NCBI RefSeq assembly: GCF_000765745.2
Contig: NZ_JRPC02000006.1
Location: 23,670-87,669, forward strand
Source of the DNA: Helicobacter apodemus
Lineage (GTDB): Bacteria > Campylobacterota > Campylobacteria > Campylobacterales > Helicobacteraceae
Length of the DNA stretch: 64,000 nt
Reading direction: 5' to 3'
Positions 8,240 through 17,273 of this stretch are shown here, in pieces; position 1 is the first letter of the stretch, and every line of letters starts with the position of its first letter. Both the position numbers and the translations under genes were made by a program. The notes under the pieces were generated by a model. That model had not been told where the DNA came from. It saw only the letters and a list, made by a program, of their open reading frames with translations, and made no database searches.

Positions 8240-9496
8240 CTATAAATAATCCTTCTCTAAAGCAATTAAATCTTCAAAACTTTCTCTTTTGCGGATAAGT
8301 CGTAATTTTCCATCTTCAATAGCAACTTCTGCACATTTTGTACGTGTATTATAATTACTTGACATACTAAATCCATAAGCTCCCACGCTAAGAATTGCTA
8401 AAATATCTCCTCTTTCTAGCTTGGGTAGAGCAATGTTTTTTCCTAAGTAATCACCGCTTTCGCAAATAGGTCCTACAACATCTGCAAGACTTTGATGAGC
8501 TTTTGTATCTTTTAGTGGGATAATTTGATGGTAAGCATTATAAAGGCTTGGGCGAATTAAATCATTCATAGCTCCATCAACGATAATAAAACGTTTGTCT
8601 TGATTTTCTTTTTCTAATAAAACTTTGGTTAAAAATACTCCACTATTACCTACAATAAATCTGCCTGGCTCACAAATAATAGTCATATCAAGCCCTCTTA
8701 GGGTTTCTAAAATAGCTTGTGCGTAATCATAAGGGTTAATAGCGGTTTCATCATTATAAGTAATTCCAATACCGCCTCCAATATCAAAAAACTTTAGATT
8801 GATTTTTAAAGCTAATAAGCTATGTGCTAAAGAGGCGATTTTTTGTGCTGATTCTTCAATGGGGGTAAGTTTGGTTAATTGACTACCTATATGGAAGTGA
8901 ATCCCAATGGGTTCTAGGACTTTAGAATTATGTGCGTATAAATAGAGTGATTTTGCCTCCTCAATGCTAACGCCAAATTTATTTTCTTTTAAGCCCGTGG
9001 AGATATAGGGGTGTGTTTGGGCGTTAATATCTGGATTAACACGGATGGAAATTCTAGCATTTATATTCATAGTTTTAGCGATTTTTTCAATCCTTAAAAG
9101 TTCCTCTTTGCTTTCGATATTAATAAATAAAATGCCAATTTTTAAAGCTTCTTGTATTTCATAATCTTGCTTTCCAACGCCACTATAAATAATCTTATAA
9201 GCAGGGATTCCAGCAATAATGGAACGTTTAATTTCTCCTAAAGAAACACAATCTGCACCACTTTCTAAAGTAGCGAGTTTTTTAATAACGCTCAAGTTAG
9301 AATTTGCCTTTAGAGCATAGCAAATAAGCATTTTTCTCCCCCCAAAGGCTAGTTTTAGTTGTTCGTATTTTTGTGCTATTTGGTTAAAATCATAAACAAA
9401 AAGCGGGGTTTGGAATTGTTGTGCTGCTTGGAGTAGGTTTTGGTTGCAAAGATTTCCGCTTAATGTAGGAATATTTAGGGCTTTCGTATCTTTCAT
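8240..9496 (-). CDS. lysA: diaminopimelate decarboxylase
   Basis: LysA removes CO2 from meso-diaminopimelate to give lysine. The frame can be read from a TTG at 9535, but I prefer the ATG at 9496 (418 residues). It has a GAGAGA sequence at proper spacing, whereas the AGGAG before the TTG is only three bases away; residues before the ATG also match nothing typical. PLP-binding Lys is in YALKANS (Lys63), the HIGSQ motif and a Gly-rich GGGIG loop follow, and the active-site Cys lies in GPICESGDYLG near the C-terminus. It is followed by pheA and preceded by ftsW at short distances. Confidence 0.93.
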   Translation of the reverse strand: MKDTKALNIPTLSGNLCNQNLLQAAQQFQTPLFVYDFNQIAQKYEQLKLAFGGRKMLICYALKANSNLSVIKKLATLESGADCVSLGEIKRSIIAGIPAYKIIYSGVGKQDYEIQEALKIGILFINIESKEELLRIEKIAKTMNINARISIRVNPDINAQTHPYISTGLKENKFGVSIEEAKSLYLYAHNSKVLEPIGIHFHIGSQLTKLTPIEESAQKIASLAHSLLALKINLKFFDIGGGIGITYNDETAINPYDYAQAILETLRGLDMTIICEPGRFIVGNSGVFLTKVLLEKENQDKRFIIVDGAMNDLIRPSLYNAYHQIIPLKDTKAHQSLADVVGPICESGDYLGKNIALPKLERGDILAILSVGAYGFSMSSNYNTRTKCAEVAIEDGKLRLIRKRESFEDLIALEKDYL

Positions 9497-9547
9497 TCTC
9501 TCTCTTTGTTGTATGGGATTTGGTATTATAATCAAACTCTCCTAAAA

Positions 9548-10711
9548 TTAGGATATTTTTGCCTTTTTGCTAATAGATAAAACCATACCAATCATAATGC
9601 TAGAGCTTAAGATAGCACTTCCTCCATAGCTTAAAAAGGGGACGGCAATGCCTTTTATGGGGATAAGCCCAGAAATACCAAAAACATTAATCAAAAAAGA
9701 AAAACCCAAAATAATGGCAACTCCTGAACAAAAAAGGTAATAAATAGTGTTTTCACAGCGATTAGCGATTTTTAGAATCCTAAAAATAAGGCTTAAAAAA
9801 AGCAGACTTATGCAAAATAATCCTAAAAATCCTATTTCTTCTGTGATGCCTGCTAAAATAACATCGGTATGCACTTCACTTAAAAAACCAAGTTTAATAA
9901 GTCCATTGCCTAAGCCTTCTCCTAAAATACCCCCATTAGCAATGGCATTTAAGGAGTGTTGCACTTGATAAGGTTCAGGGAGGTTTTCAATGCGTAAAGA
10001 GTTAGCAATGCTTGGAGGAAAAAATGAGAGGATTAAATCTTGTGCTCCAGCCCACCAAGCTTTTATTCTCATAATGCGGTGAGCACTTGTAACAATTACA
10101 ATGATAAAGAGTGTGAAAGTAAAACTTAGTAGATACAAGAAAAGTTTAAAAGAAGATCCTGCAAAAATCATCATTAAGGCTAGAGTTGTGCCAAGTAAGA
10201 CAATTTGTCCTAAGTCATTTTGTAAAATGGCGATGAGATAAACAGCGATTAAAAAGACTAAGGTGTAGGGTAAGAAAGTAATAAATTCCTCTTTTAAATC
10301 TTTTTGCTCCTCTAAAGAAAATCTCCGTGAGAAACTCCAAGCTAAAAAAACTACAAAACCAATTTTAAAAAATTCTACAGGAGCTAAGGAAAAGAAAGGC
10401 AGCCTAATCCATCTTTTTGCTCCTCCAGCACTTGTTGCGAGACTTTCGGGGAGGAAATGCATAATAAACATTAAAAAAATTCCACCAAAAAATAATAAAA
10501 ATCCAAATTTTAAAATAAAAGAACCAGGATTACATTTAGAGATTCCCCACATTAGCAAAATACCTAAAACTCCAGCAATACATTGACGAATCATAAAATG
10601 AAATTCATTATATTCATAATATAAAGTAGCAAAGGTAGAGAGCGAATAAGAAAATAAAATGCTAATAGTGATTAAACTTGCACTAAAGAAAAATAAAGGA
10701 CGATCAACCAT
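9548..10711 (-). CDS. ftsW: SEDS-family peptidoglycan glycosyltransferase, FtsW type
   Basis: A 387-residue polytopic membrane protein with about ten helices and the SEDS motifs AGGAKRWI, LAPVEFFKIGFV, and PEPYQVQHSLNAIANGG followed by LGNG-x-x-KLGFLSEVHTD. FtsW polymerises glycan strands at the septum with its cognate class B PBP. RodA is the closest alternative; the LGNG...KLGFL...HTD and MMIFAGSSFK segments favour FtsW. The gene stands before lysA and pheA on the same strand with short gaps. Confidence 0.83.
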   Translation of the reverse strand: MVDRPLFFFSASLITISILFSYSLSTFATLYYEYNEFHFMIRQCIAGVLGILLMWGISKCNPGSFILKFGFLLFFGGIFLMFIMHFLPESLATSAGGAKRWIRLPFFSLAPVEFFKIGFVVFLAWSFSRRFSLEEQKDLKEEFITFLPYTLVFLIAVYLIAILQNDLGQIVLLGTTLALMMIFAGSSFKLFLYLLSFTFTLFIIVIVTSAHRIMRIKAWWAGAQDLILSFFPPSIANSLRIENLPEPYQVQHSLNAIANGGILGEGLGNGLIKLGFLSEVHTDVILAGITEEIGFLGLFCISLLFLSLIFRILKIANRCENTIYYLFCSGVAIILGFSFLINVFGISGLIPIKGIAVPFLSYGGSAILSSSIMIGMVLSISKKAKIS

Positions 10712-10745
10712 TTATACTATTCTACTTATAAATTATTTTGGGATT

Positions 10746-11648
10746 TTAGCATAAAATATTTTCAATGAGTTTAGGTTTATTAGCACTCATAAAATGAATT
10801 TTTTGGTAAAAACACCGAAGTTTTTCAAAAAAATTTTTACTTTTTGCTAACCCAATGGCTGCTTCATTATTATGGGCTTTTTCTAAGGCATCAAGCCAAT
10901 CTTGTGGGACATAGACACCAGGTAGTTTATTGTGTAAAAATAAAGCGGTTTTATAAGAAGTGATAGGGAAAAAGCCAAGCACTAAAACAGATTGTGTTTT
11001 GCACTCTTGGTTGATTTCTTTATTCCAGCTTATAAGTTCTTTAGCGATTTGTAAATCATAAATGGGTTGTGTGAAAATCGCTTCTGCTCCATTTTGTATT
11101 TTTTCTTTCATTTTTTTATAGGAGGTTTCTTTTTTGTTGGGATAGGCATTTAAGACACTAAAGGGATAGATTCTTTTACATTTTCCACTAATGTTTTGAT
11201 TGTTAATATCTTTTGCTTGGTTGAGTTGTTTTATGATTTTAAGCAATAAGTTGCTATTACCTTCAAAAACCCCTTTAGCCTGTGTTTGGTTGCCAAGCCT
11301 TAAAGGATCTCCTGTAAGGGCTAAAACAAGGCGTAAATCTAAGCTATTCATTCCAATAAGCTCACTTTGTAAAGAGAGCGTATTCCTATCTCGCATAGAC
11401 ATTGTTGTAATACTTGGGATTTTGAAAGTATTTTGCAATTTAAGACTTGCTAAGGTTGCACTATGTTTAAGTTTGGCTAATGGGGAATCTGTGCAAACAA
11501 AGGCATCAAGTTGTTGGAGTAAGGAGTCGCTAAAATCATAAAAGCTCTCTAATGAGAAGCTAGAAGGTGTTGAAAATTCATAGGTGAAGCATTTTTGGCT
11601 ATTTTTTAATTTGTTAATAAAATCTTCTATCAAGCAAGTATTAGTCAT
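10746..11648 (-). CDS. metF: methylenetetrahydrofolate reductase family protein (MetF-like)
   Basis: A 300-residue TIM-barrel protein with MTHFR features: an N-terminal YEFSTP (for FEFFPP), RDRN after the third strand, the folate/FAD motif ALTGDP, and IFTQPIYD. MetF reduces 5,10-methylene-THF to 5-methyl-THF, the methyl donor for the MetH encoded at 17.3-20.7 kb. The N-terminus (Cys-rich, CLIEDF) and several motif positions are divergent from enterobacterial MetF, so a related folate enzyme is possible. It stands alone, 34 bases downstream of the ftsW start region. Confidence 0.72.
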   Translation of the reverse strand: MTNTCLIEDFINKLKNSQKCFTYEFSTPSSFSLESFYDFSDSLLQQLDAFVCTDSPLAKLKHSATLASLKLQNTFKIPSITTMSMRDRNTLSLQSELIGMNSLDLRLVLALTGDPLRLGNQTQAKGVFEGNSNLLLKIIKQLNQAKDINNQNISGKCKRIYPFSVLNAYPNKKETSYKKMKEKIQNGAEAIFTQPIYDLQIAKELISWNKEINQECKTQSVLVLGFFPITSYKTALFLHNKLPGVYVPQDWLDALEKAHNNEAAIGLAKSKNFFEKLRCFYQKIHFMSANKPKLIENILC

Positions 11649-11845
11649 AGTTAGAATAACTCTTAGTGTTTTAAGATGGAATATGTAAGATTGTATAAAA
11701 ATTTTTATAAATACAAATTGAATTTAAGGAAAATTTCTAAAAACTTTAGAATCTTTAAAGGAGCATTATTCTGCTTACATTAGGAGAAATTTGTTATAAT
11801 TTTACTTTATATTCCTTAAAAGTAGAGATGAAAAGAGGGAGATTA

Positions 11846-13495
11846 ATGAAAGAATTGTTGCAAAATTTTCAATATATTCAAAGATATTCTAAAGATAATT
11901 TAGAATCTTTAAAAATCATTTTGCAATTTTTATTAGTCCATCAAAATATAAGTTTTAAAGATAAGCTGCTTAGTGTAAAAGAGAGGCAAATACCAAAATC
12001 CTTTTATCGATATTTACAATCTCTAAATATAGAACCAATTTTAATTGATGAAAAACTAAATTGGAAAAAAATCTTACGAAGTTTGGGGGATCTCCGAGTT
12101 TCTTTAGAAAATATTGAGAAATTTATACAAGCTATTGCTCTACAAAAAACTATTTTGAAATTTTATGATTATGTTACCCCTATTGAGATTAACACTCTTA
12201 TTTTAGAACTTTTAGAGATTAAAAAAGGAGAGAGTATTTATAATCCTTGTTGTGGTATGGGGAGTTGGATATTTTCCTTAAAAGAGTGGGGGAAGGATTG
12301 TATTATTTATGGTGAAGATATTAATGAGGAGCTTATTGGCATTGCAAAGATTCTTGCGTCTTTAGCGGGGGTTAGGGAATCTCATTTTCAAGTTGTCGAT
12401 GTTTTAGATATTTCTTTTTCAAAAGATAGTAAAACCTTTGATAAAATCTTTTGCCACCCTCCTTTAACTCGGCAAAATCTGCCTAATTTTAAAGAGGATT
12501 TACGATTTATATTCTTAGACAATTATTCCAAAATAGCTCCTGAAATACCATTTTTAGCACATTCTTTAGCACATTTTAAAACAAAAGCAATTTTTATTAT
12601 TCGCTCTGTCTTGTTATATAAAGATTTAGGTAAGAAATTTTGTAAATATTTAATAAGCAGTCGATTATTAGAGTGTGTTATGGAGTTACCCAAAAATATT
12701 TTTCCTCACCAAATGGGAGAATTTTGTTTATTAGTATTATCTAAAGAGAATAAAAAAGTTCTTTTTATGGATTTTAAAAGTTTTTGTTTAAAAGAGGGTA
12801 AGTATAATAGAATTATTAATAAAGAGGAGATTTTAGATTTATATTTTTCTAAACAAAACGGAACTTATTCCCAATTAGTGAGCTATGAGTTGCTCAATGA
12901 AAGTTATTTAAAACCCTCTTTTTATATGCAAGATACTTTGATGGATAACAGAGTAAAACTTAAAGAGTATTTGAAGGCTTGCTTTAGGGGACAAAGAATT
13001 GATACAAAAGATAATAAAGATTTAATAGAATGTTATGATATGGGAATAAAAGATTTTGAAGATTATGGTTTTACCAATACTTTTGGTGAATATAGCCTCA
13101 AAACAAGTTCTAAAAAGATACAAGATATTCGTTTATGCCCTTATGATATTTTATTAGCTATTCGTGGAGTGAATCCAAAGGTAGCGATTATAGGTGAGGA
13201 GATTAAGGATAAAATTGTGATTGCTAATGCTGGGATTTTGGTTTTACGATTAAGAGATTATGCTATTGCCAAAGCTTTATATTTATACTTCATCTCTAAA
13301 GAAGGAAGGAAATCTTTAAGTGAGATTTATCAAGATAATAATGAGAGAATAGGGGAGAGGGAGATTAGAAATTTTTGTATCCCTAATAATTTCTTAAAAG
13401 ATTTTCAAGAAAAATTTGAAAATCTTTGTAAAGAAAGTGCATTCATAAAAATGCACCAACAAAATATTCAATCTTTACTTGGTTTTAAAGAATAA
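11846..13495 (+). CDS. orphan type I-like DNA methylase fused to a specificity (HsdS-like) domain
   Basis: About 549 residues from the ATG at 11846, which has AGAGGGAG four bases upstream; an ATG at 11828 is less well placed. Residues about 1-125 look like an HsdM N-terminal region. An N6-adenine methylase fold follows, with motif I as NPCCGMGSW and motif IV as CHPPL where the catalytic NPPY/F is expected. The last third (about 370-540) has HsdS-like target-recognition features: YLKACFRGQRI, CPYDILLAIRG and a closing GEREIRNFCIPN. No restriction subunit or separate hsdS lies nearby, and it is the only plus-strand gene between 1.9 and 21.4 kb. The Asn-to-His change in motif IV suggests altered or lost catalysis. 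Confidence 0.7.
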   Translation: MKELLQNFQYIQRYSKDNLESLKIILQFLLVHQNISFKDKLLSVKERQIPKSFYRYLQSLNIEPILIDEKLNWKKILRSLGDLRVSLENIEKFIQAIALQKTILKFYDYVTPIEINTLILELLEIKKGESIYNPCCGMGSWIFSLKEWGKDCIIYGEDINEELIGIAKILASLAGVRESHFQVVDVLDISFSKDSKTFDKIFCHPPLTRQNLPNFKEDLRFIFLDNYSKIAPEIPFLAHSLAHFKTKAIFIIRSVLLYKDLGKKFCKYLISSRLLECVMELPKNIFPHQMGEFCLLVLSKENKKVLFMDFKSFCLKEGKYNRIINKEEILDLYFSKQNGTYSQLVSYELLNESYLKPSFYMQDTLMDNRVKLKEYLKACFRGQRIDTKDNKDLIECYDMGIKDFEDYGFTNTFGEYSLKTSSKKIQDIRLCPYDILLAIRGVNPKVAIIGEEIKDKIVIANAGILVLRLRDYAIAKALYLYFISKEGRKSLSEIYQDNNERIGEREIRNFCIPNNFLKDFQEKFENLCKESAFIKMHQQNIQSLLGFKE

Positions 13496-13718
13496 GAAGT
13501 CATATAAGAGGAATTGTAGGGGTTTAAATGTTTGAGCTTGTAGGCATCAATATTAAAAATTAAGAAAGTGTCTTGAAACCAAACTTGCAAATCATCCAAT
13601 TAATAAAAGATTTAAGGAATGATCTTTATAAGATATAAACAAAAAGAGTGAAAAATTTCTTTTTTGGGTATTGAAAATTTATGCTAAGTAGATTTTAATA
13701 AGTTTTGTTTATAGAAGC

Positions 13719-14831
13719 TTATTTTGAAACATTAAACCTAAAATGTATAATATCGCCATCTTTTACAATATAATCTTTTCCCTCTGCCCGCATTGCTCCT
13801 GCTTCTTTTGCTTTAGCTTCTCCCCCATATTGTATAAAATCCTCATAAGCAATCACTTCTGCTTTGATAAAGCCCTTTTCAAAGTCTTGATGTATTACAC
13901 CTGCTGCTATAGGGGCTTTATCGCCTTTATGGATAGTCCAAGAACGCACTTCTTTTACCCCTGCGGTAAAATAGCTAATTAAACCTAGTTTTTCAAAGCC
14001 TAGGCGAATAATGCTATCAAGCCCGCTTTCTTTAATGCCTAATTCTTGCAAAAATTCTTTTTGCTCCTCTTGTGTTAATCCTACGAGTTCTTCTTCTATT
14101 TTAGAGCAGATTTTGATAACTTCAGAATTTGTTTTTTTAGCGTAGTCTCTAAGGCTATTAAAAAACTCATTATCTTCTCTTAATCCCTCTTCATCGACAT
14201 TTGCTCCATAAATAATGGTTTTATTGGTTAAGAATCTAAGCTCTTTATCTAAATTTATAAAGGATTCATTAGACTTTTCTTGAAAATCCCTTACAGCATT
14301 TCCCTCTTGAATATGTTTGAGTAAAGATTGAGCAATTTGTAAATCTAGTTTTGCTTTTTTATCATTCCCGCTTTTAGCGTTTCTTATTAATTTTTCGATT
14401 CTTTTTTCAAGCGTTTGCATATCCGCTAAGAGTAATTCTGTTTCAATAACTTCTATATCGCGTAAAGGGTTGATATTGCCTTCAATATGTGTAACATTAG
14501 AATCTACAAAGCAACGCACAATATGCAAGATGACTTCAGTTTCTTTAATATTGCCAAGAAATTGATTGCCTAATCCCTCCCCTTTGCTTGCACCTTTAAC
14601 AAGCCCAGCAATATCTACAAATTCAATAACAGAGTGTTGAATCTTTTGGGGATTAACAATCTTTGCTAATTCTGCTAATCTCTCATCGGGAACAGGAACA
14701 ATTGCTTTGTTAGGTTCAATGGTGCAAAAAGGATAATTAGCCGCTTGTGCGTTTTGGGTTTTGGTTAATGCGTTAAAGGTGGTGGATTTTCCTACATTAG
14801 GTAAGCCCACAATCCCAATAGATAAGCCCAT
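13719..14831 (-). CDS. ychF: redox-regulated ATPase YchF
   Basis: YchF/Ola1 is an Obg-related P-loop protein that prefers ATP and associates with ribosomes. I place the start at the ATG at 14831 (370 residues, MGLSIGIVGLPNVGKST): it lies one base after the pepA stop, has AAGG seven bases upstream, and matches the usual YchF N-terminus. The frame stays open seven codons further. The P-loop GLPNVGKS is at 9-16, DIAGLVKGASKGEGLGN contains switch II, and the usual NKxD is replaced by a YGANVDEEG motif. A TGS domain forms the last 80 residues (EVRSWTIHKGDKAP). Confidence 0.94.
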   Translation of the reverse strand: MGLSIGIVGLPNVGKSTTFNALTKTQNAQAANYPFCTIEPNKAIVPVPDERLAELAKIVNPQKIQHSVIEFVDIAGLVKGASKGEGLGNQFLGNIKETEVILHIVRCFVDSNVTHIEGNINPLRDIEVIETELLLADMQTLEKRIEKLIRNAKSGNDKKAKLDLQIAQSLLKHIQEGNAVRDFQEKSNESFINLDKELRFLTNKTIIYGANVDEEGLREDNEFFNSLRDYAKKTNSEVIKICSKIEEELVGLTQEEQKEFLQELGIKESGLDSIIRLGFEKLGLISYFTAGVKEVRSWTIHKGDKAPIAAGVIHQDFEKGFIKAEVIAYEDFIQYGGEAKAKEAGAMRAEGKDYIVKDGDIIHFRFNVSK

Positions 14832-14832
14832 A

Positions 14833-16251
14833 TTATGCCTTTTGTTTAACAAATTCTATGCAAGCTCTCACTCCAGCACCGGTTGCACCAAAGGGATTGA
14901 CCCCCCAAGATTTTTCTACATAAGCAGGTCCAGCAATATCTAAGTGTAACCATTTTTGTAATAAAGATTCTGCGACAAATTCTCCTAAGAACATTCCTGC
15001 AGTTATGGCACTTCCATAACGACTTGATGGGATATTACAAAGATCCGCTACTTCAGATTTATAAAGCTTTTTTAAGTAAGGATTAAAAGGAAGAATACCT
15101 CCTAATTCTCCAGCACTAGAGGCTATTTTTAAAAAATCCTCTTTGAGTTTTGGGTTATATCCCATAATCCCCATTGTATAATCACCCAAAGCTACAACGC
15201 AAGCTCCCGTAAGTGTAGCTAAATCTATCAAAAAGTCAGGCTTTAAATCACTTGCATAGCTAAGACAATCGGCTAATACTAAACGACCCTCTGCATCAGT
15301 ATTCCTAACTTCAATACTTTTGCCGTTTCGTGCAATTAAAATATCATCGGGTTTATAGGCATTCCCCCCAATCATATTTTCGGTTAATCCTAAAATCCCG
15401 TGTATTTCAGCCTCTATCCCAAGTCTTGCTAGGGAATCTACAATGCCAATAACCGCACAAGCTCCACTTTTATCTGCTTTCATTGTTGTCATATAATCGC
15501 TAGGTTTTAAGCTTAATCCCCCACAATCATAGGTTAAGCCTTTCCCAACAAATACAAATTTCTTGAGATTAGATTTTTTTGAAGTTTTGGGTTTATAAGT
15601 TAAATGCACTAAATAAGGGTTATGGCAACTTGCCTTAGAGACTGCTAAGAAAGCTCCCATTTTTTCCTTTTCTAAAAACTGTGTATTATGCACTTTGCAT
15701 TCAAATCCGATTTCTTTAGATAGGTTTTTTACAAAATTGACTATATATTCAGGGGTAGCTTCCATAGGTGGAGTATTGATAAGTTCCCTTGTGGTATTGA
15801 CACTATTAGCAATGATTTGTATTTGTGCTATGAGTGAATCAACGGCTTTTTTATCTAATGTTGGTGCGTGGATATAAACCTCTTTTAGATTGCTTTTGTT
15901 TTTTTCATTCTTAAAGGTGTCAAAAGTATAATTGCCAAGCAAGATTCCCTCGCAAATTTCTTTGATTTCTTGCAAACTTTGTGCTTCTAAGCTTATGGAT
16001 TTAATTTTGAGTTTTTTAAGGCTCATTATAGCTTGTGCTAAGGAATCTCTTAAGGTATTTGGGAAGTCTTGTAGAGATTTGTCAATACCAATAACAAAAG
16101 TCTTATTCTCTGGAATAAAGATGTTTCCAATTCCTTCAAATCCTAAAAGGGATAGGGTATCCTTTTGCGTTTTGGTAAGTTGGGAGATTTTCTTATCTTT
16201 AATAAAAAGTATTTTTACTTCGCCTTTTTGATGACTATTTGAAATTTTCAT
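14833..16251 (-). CDS. pepA: leucyl aminopeptidase (M17)
   Basis: A 472-residue cytosolic M17 aminopeptidase. The signature NTDAEGRL is at 317-324. The expected two-metal ligands are present as Lys237, Asp242, Asp260, Asp319 and Glu321, at a constant offset of 33 from the E. coli PepA positions, so the active site is complete. It removes N-terminal residues from peptides; some homologues also bind DNA. Its start overlaps the dedA stop by four bases (ATGA) and ychF follows within two bases, so dedA-pepA-ychF form one unit. Confidence 0.95.
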   Translation of the reverse strand: MKISNSHQKGEVKILFIKDKKISQLTKTQKDTLSLLGFEGIGNIFIPENKTFVIGIDKSLQDFPNTLRDSLAQAIMSLKKLKIKSISLEAQSLQEIKEICEGILLGNYTFDTFKNEKNKSNLKEVYIHAPTLDKKAVDSLIAQIQIIANSVNTTRELINTPPMEATPEYIVNFVKNLSKEIGFECKVHNTQFLEKEKMGAFLAVSKASCHNPYLVHLTYKPKTSKKSNLKKFVFVGKGLTYDCGGLSLKPSDYMTTMKADKSGACAVIGIVDSLARLGIEAEIHGILGLTENMIGGNAYKPDDILIARNGKSIEVRNTDAEGRLVLADCLSYASDLKPDFLIDLATLTGACVVALGDYTMGIMGYNPKLKEDFLKIASSAGELGGILPFNPYLKKLYKSEVADLCNIPSSRYGSAITAGMFLGEFVAESLLQKWLHLDIAGPAYVEKSWGVNPFGATGAGVRACIEFVKQKA

Positions 16252-16838
16252 TTGGTTTCTCCTAAATATTTTTTTCCAGCTTTTTGTGTAACTCTATGCA
16301 GATAATAGTAAATTCCTCCACCTAGCATAATGGCAAAAGGAATAGCAATATAATAATGCTCCTTTCCATATTCTACCAGTTGTAATAGCTCCTCTCCAAA
16401 GAAATAAGCTAATAAAATCGTAATAGTTGCCCAAATAATAGCACTAATAAAATTAATAAGGGCAAAAGTTTTTGCACTATAACGTGTAATTCCAATACTC
16501 ATAGGAATAACAGTTCTCATACCATATAAATAGCGTTGAATAAAAATAATAGGCCAACCATAACGTTGCAAAAGCAGGTGTGCAAGTGCAAATTTTCGTC
16601 TTTGGGTTTTTAATTTATTGTAGATTAGAGGTTTATTATAGCGACCAATGTAGAAATAAACTTGATCGCCTACAAATCCGCCAAGTCCTGCTACAAAGAT
16701 TGCAATAGGTAGGGACATATGTCCTGTATGAGACATAATCCCTGCCATTATAAGACCTAATTCGCCCTCTAATGTGCTCCAAATAAATAAGATAACATAG
16801 CCATATTCATGTAGCCATTGTATGAATAACTCTTCCAT
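16248..16838 (-). CDS. DedA-family membrane protein (first of two)
   Basis: A 196-residue DedA/VTT-domain protein with several membrane helices, two re-entrant-like segments and the family pattern LEGELGLIMAGIMSHTG, GGFVGDQVYFYIGRY and IQRYLYGMRTVIPMSIGI. DedA proteins are thought to be proton-coupled flippases for lipid carriers or phospholipids and affect membrane potential and drug resistance. It overlaps pepA by four bases. A second DedA gene lies at 20702-21271, on the other side of msrB-metH. Confidence 0.87.
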   Translation of the reverse strand: MEELFIQWLHEYGYVILFIWSTLEGELGLIMAGIMSHTGHMSLPIAIFVAGLGGFVGDQVYFYIGRYNKPLIYNKLKTQRRKFALAHLLLQRYGWPIIFIQRYLYGMRTVIPMSIGITRYSAKTFALINFISAIIWATITILLAYFFGEELLQLVEYGKEHYYIAIPFAIMLGGGIYYYLHRVTQKAGKKYLGETK

Positions 16839-16905
16839 ATTTTCCTTAAAGTTTAATAAAGCTGAATTCTTATTCCCGATTTTAGCAAAATTTCTCTTAC
16901 AAAAA

Positions 16906-17262
16906 CTAATTTTTTCTGAAATCTAACGAAATTGAATTTACACAATGCCTCGTGTTTTTTGGCGTAAAGCCTTCCCCTTTGAAAATATGTCCTAAATGTC
17001 CGCCACATTTTGCGCAAACTATCTCTACCCTCCTGCCATCGGCATCTAATTGTTCTTTGATAGCATTTTGTATGCAGTCATCAAAACTAGGCCAGCCACA
17101 GCCTGAATGGAATTTGCTTTCTGAAGAATAAAGCTCATTTCCACATTGTTTGCAGACATAAATACCCTTTTCAAAAAAGTTTTCGTATTTTCCGCTAAAA
17201 GGTGCTTCTGTGCCTTTATGTAAAATAACCCTTTGTTCTTCTGTATTGAGTTTGTTAAACAT
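16906..17262 (-). CDS. msrB: peptide methionine (R)-S-oxide reductase MsrB
   Basis: A 118-residue stand-alone MsrB that repairs methionine-R-sulfoxide in proteins. The two zinc-binding CxxC pairs are Cys37/Cys40 and Cys83/Cys86. The substrate-site GCGWPSF is at 54-60 and the catalytic Cys107 lies in RHCVNSISL. There is no signal peptide, so it is cytosolic. It is not fused to MsrA, unlike the MsrAB of many bacteria. It lies 11 bases downstream of metH on the same strand. Confidence 0.95.
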   Translation of the reverse strand: MFNKLNTEEQRVILHKGTEAPFSGKYENFFEKGIYVCKQCGNELYSSESKFHSGCGWPSFDDCIQNAIKEQLDADGRRVEIVCAKCGGHLGHIFKGEGFTPKNTRHCVNSISLDFRKN

Positions 17263-17273
17263 TTTTTATCCTT

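Noticed and set aside
13496..13718. Gap between the methylase fusion and ychF examined for a missing restriction subunit or specificity gene
   Set aside because: No frame of useful length and no recognisable motif in either strand.
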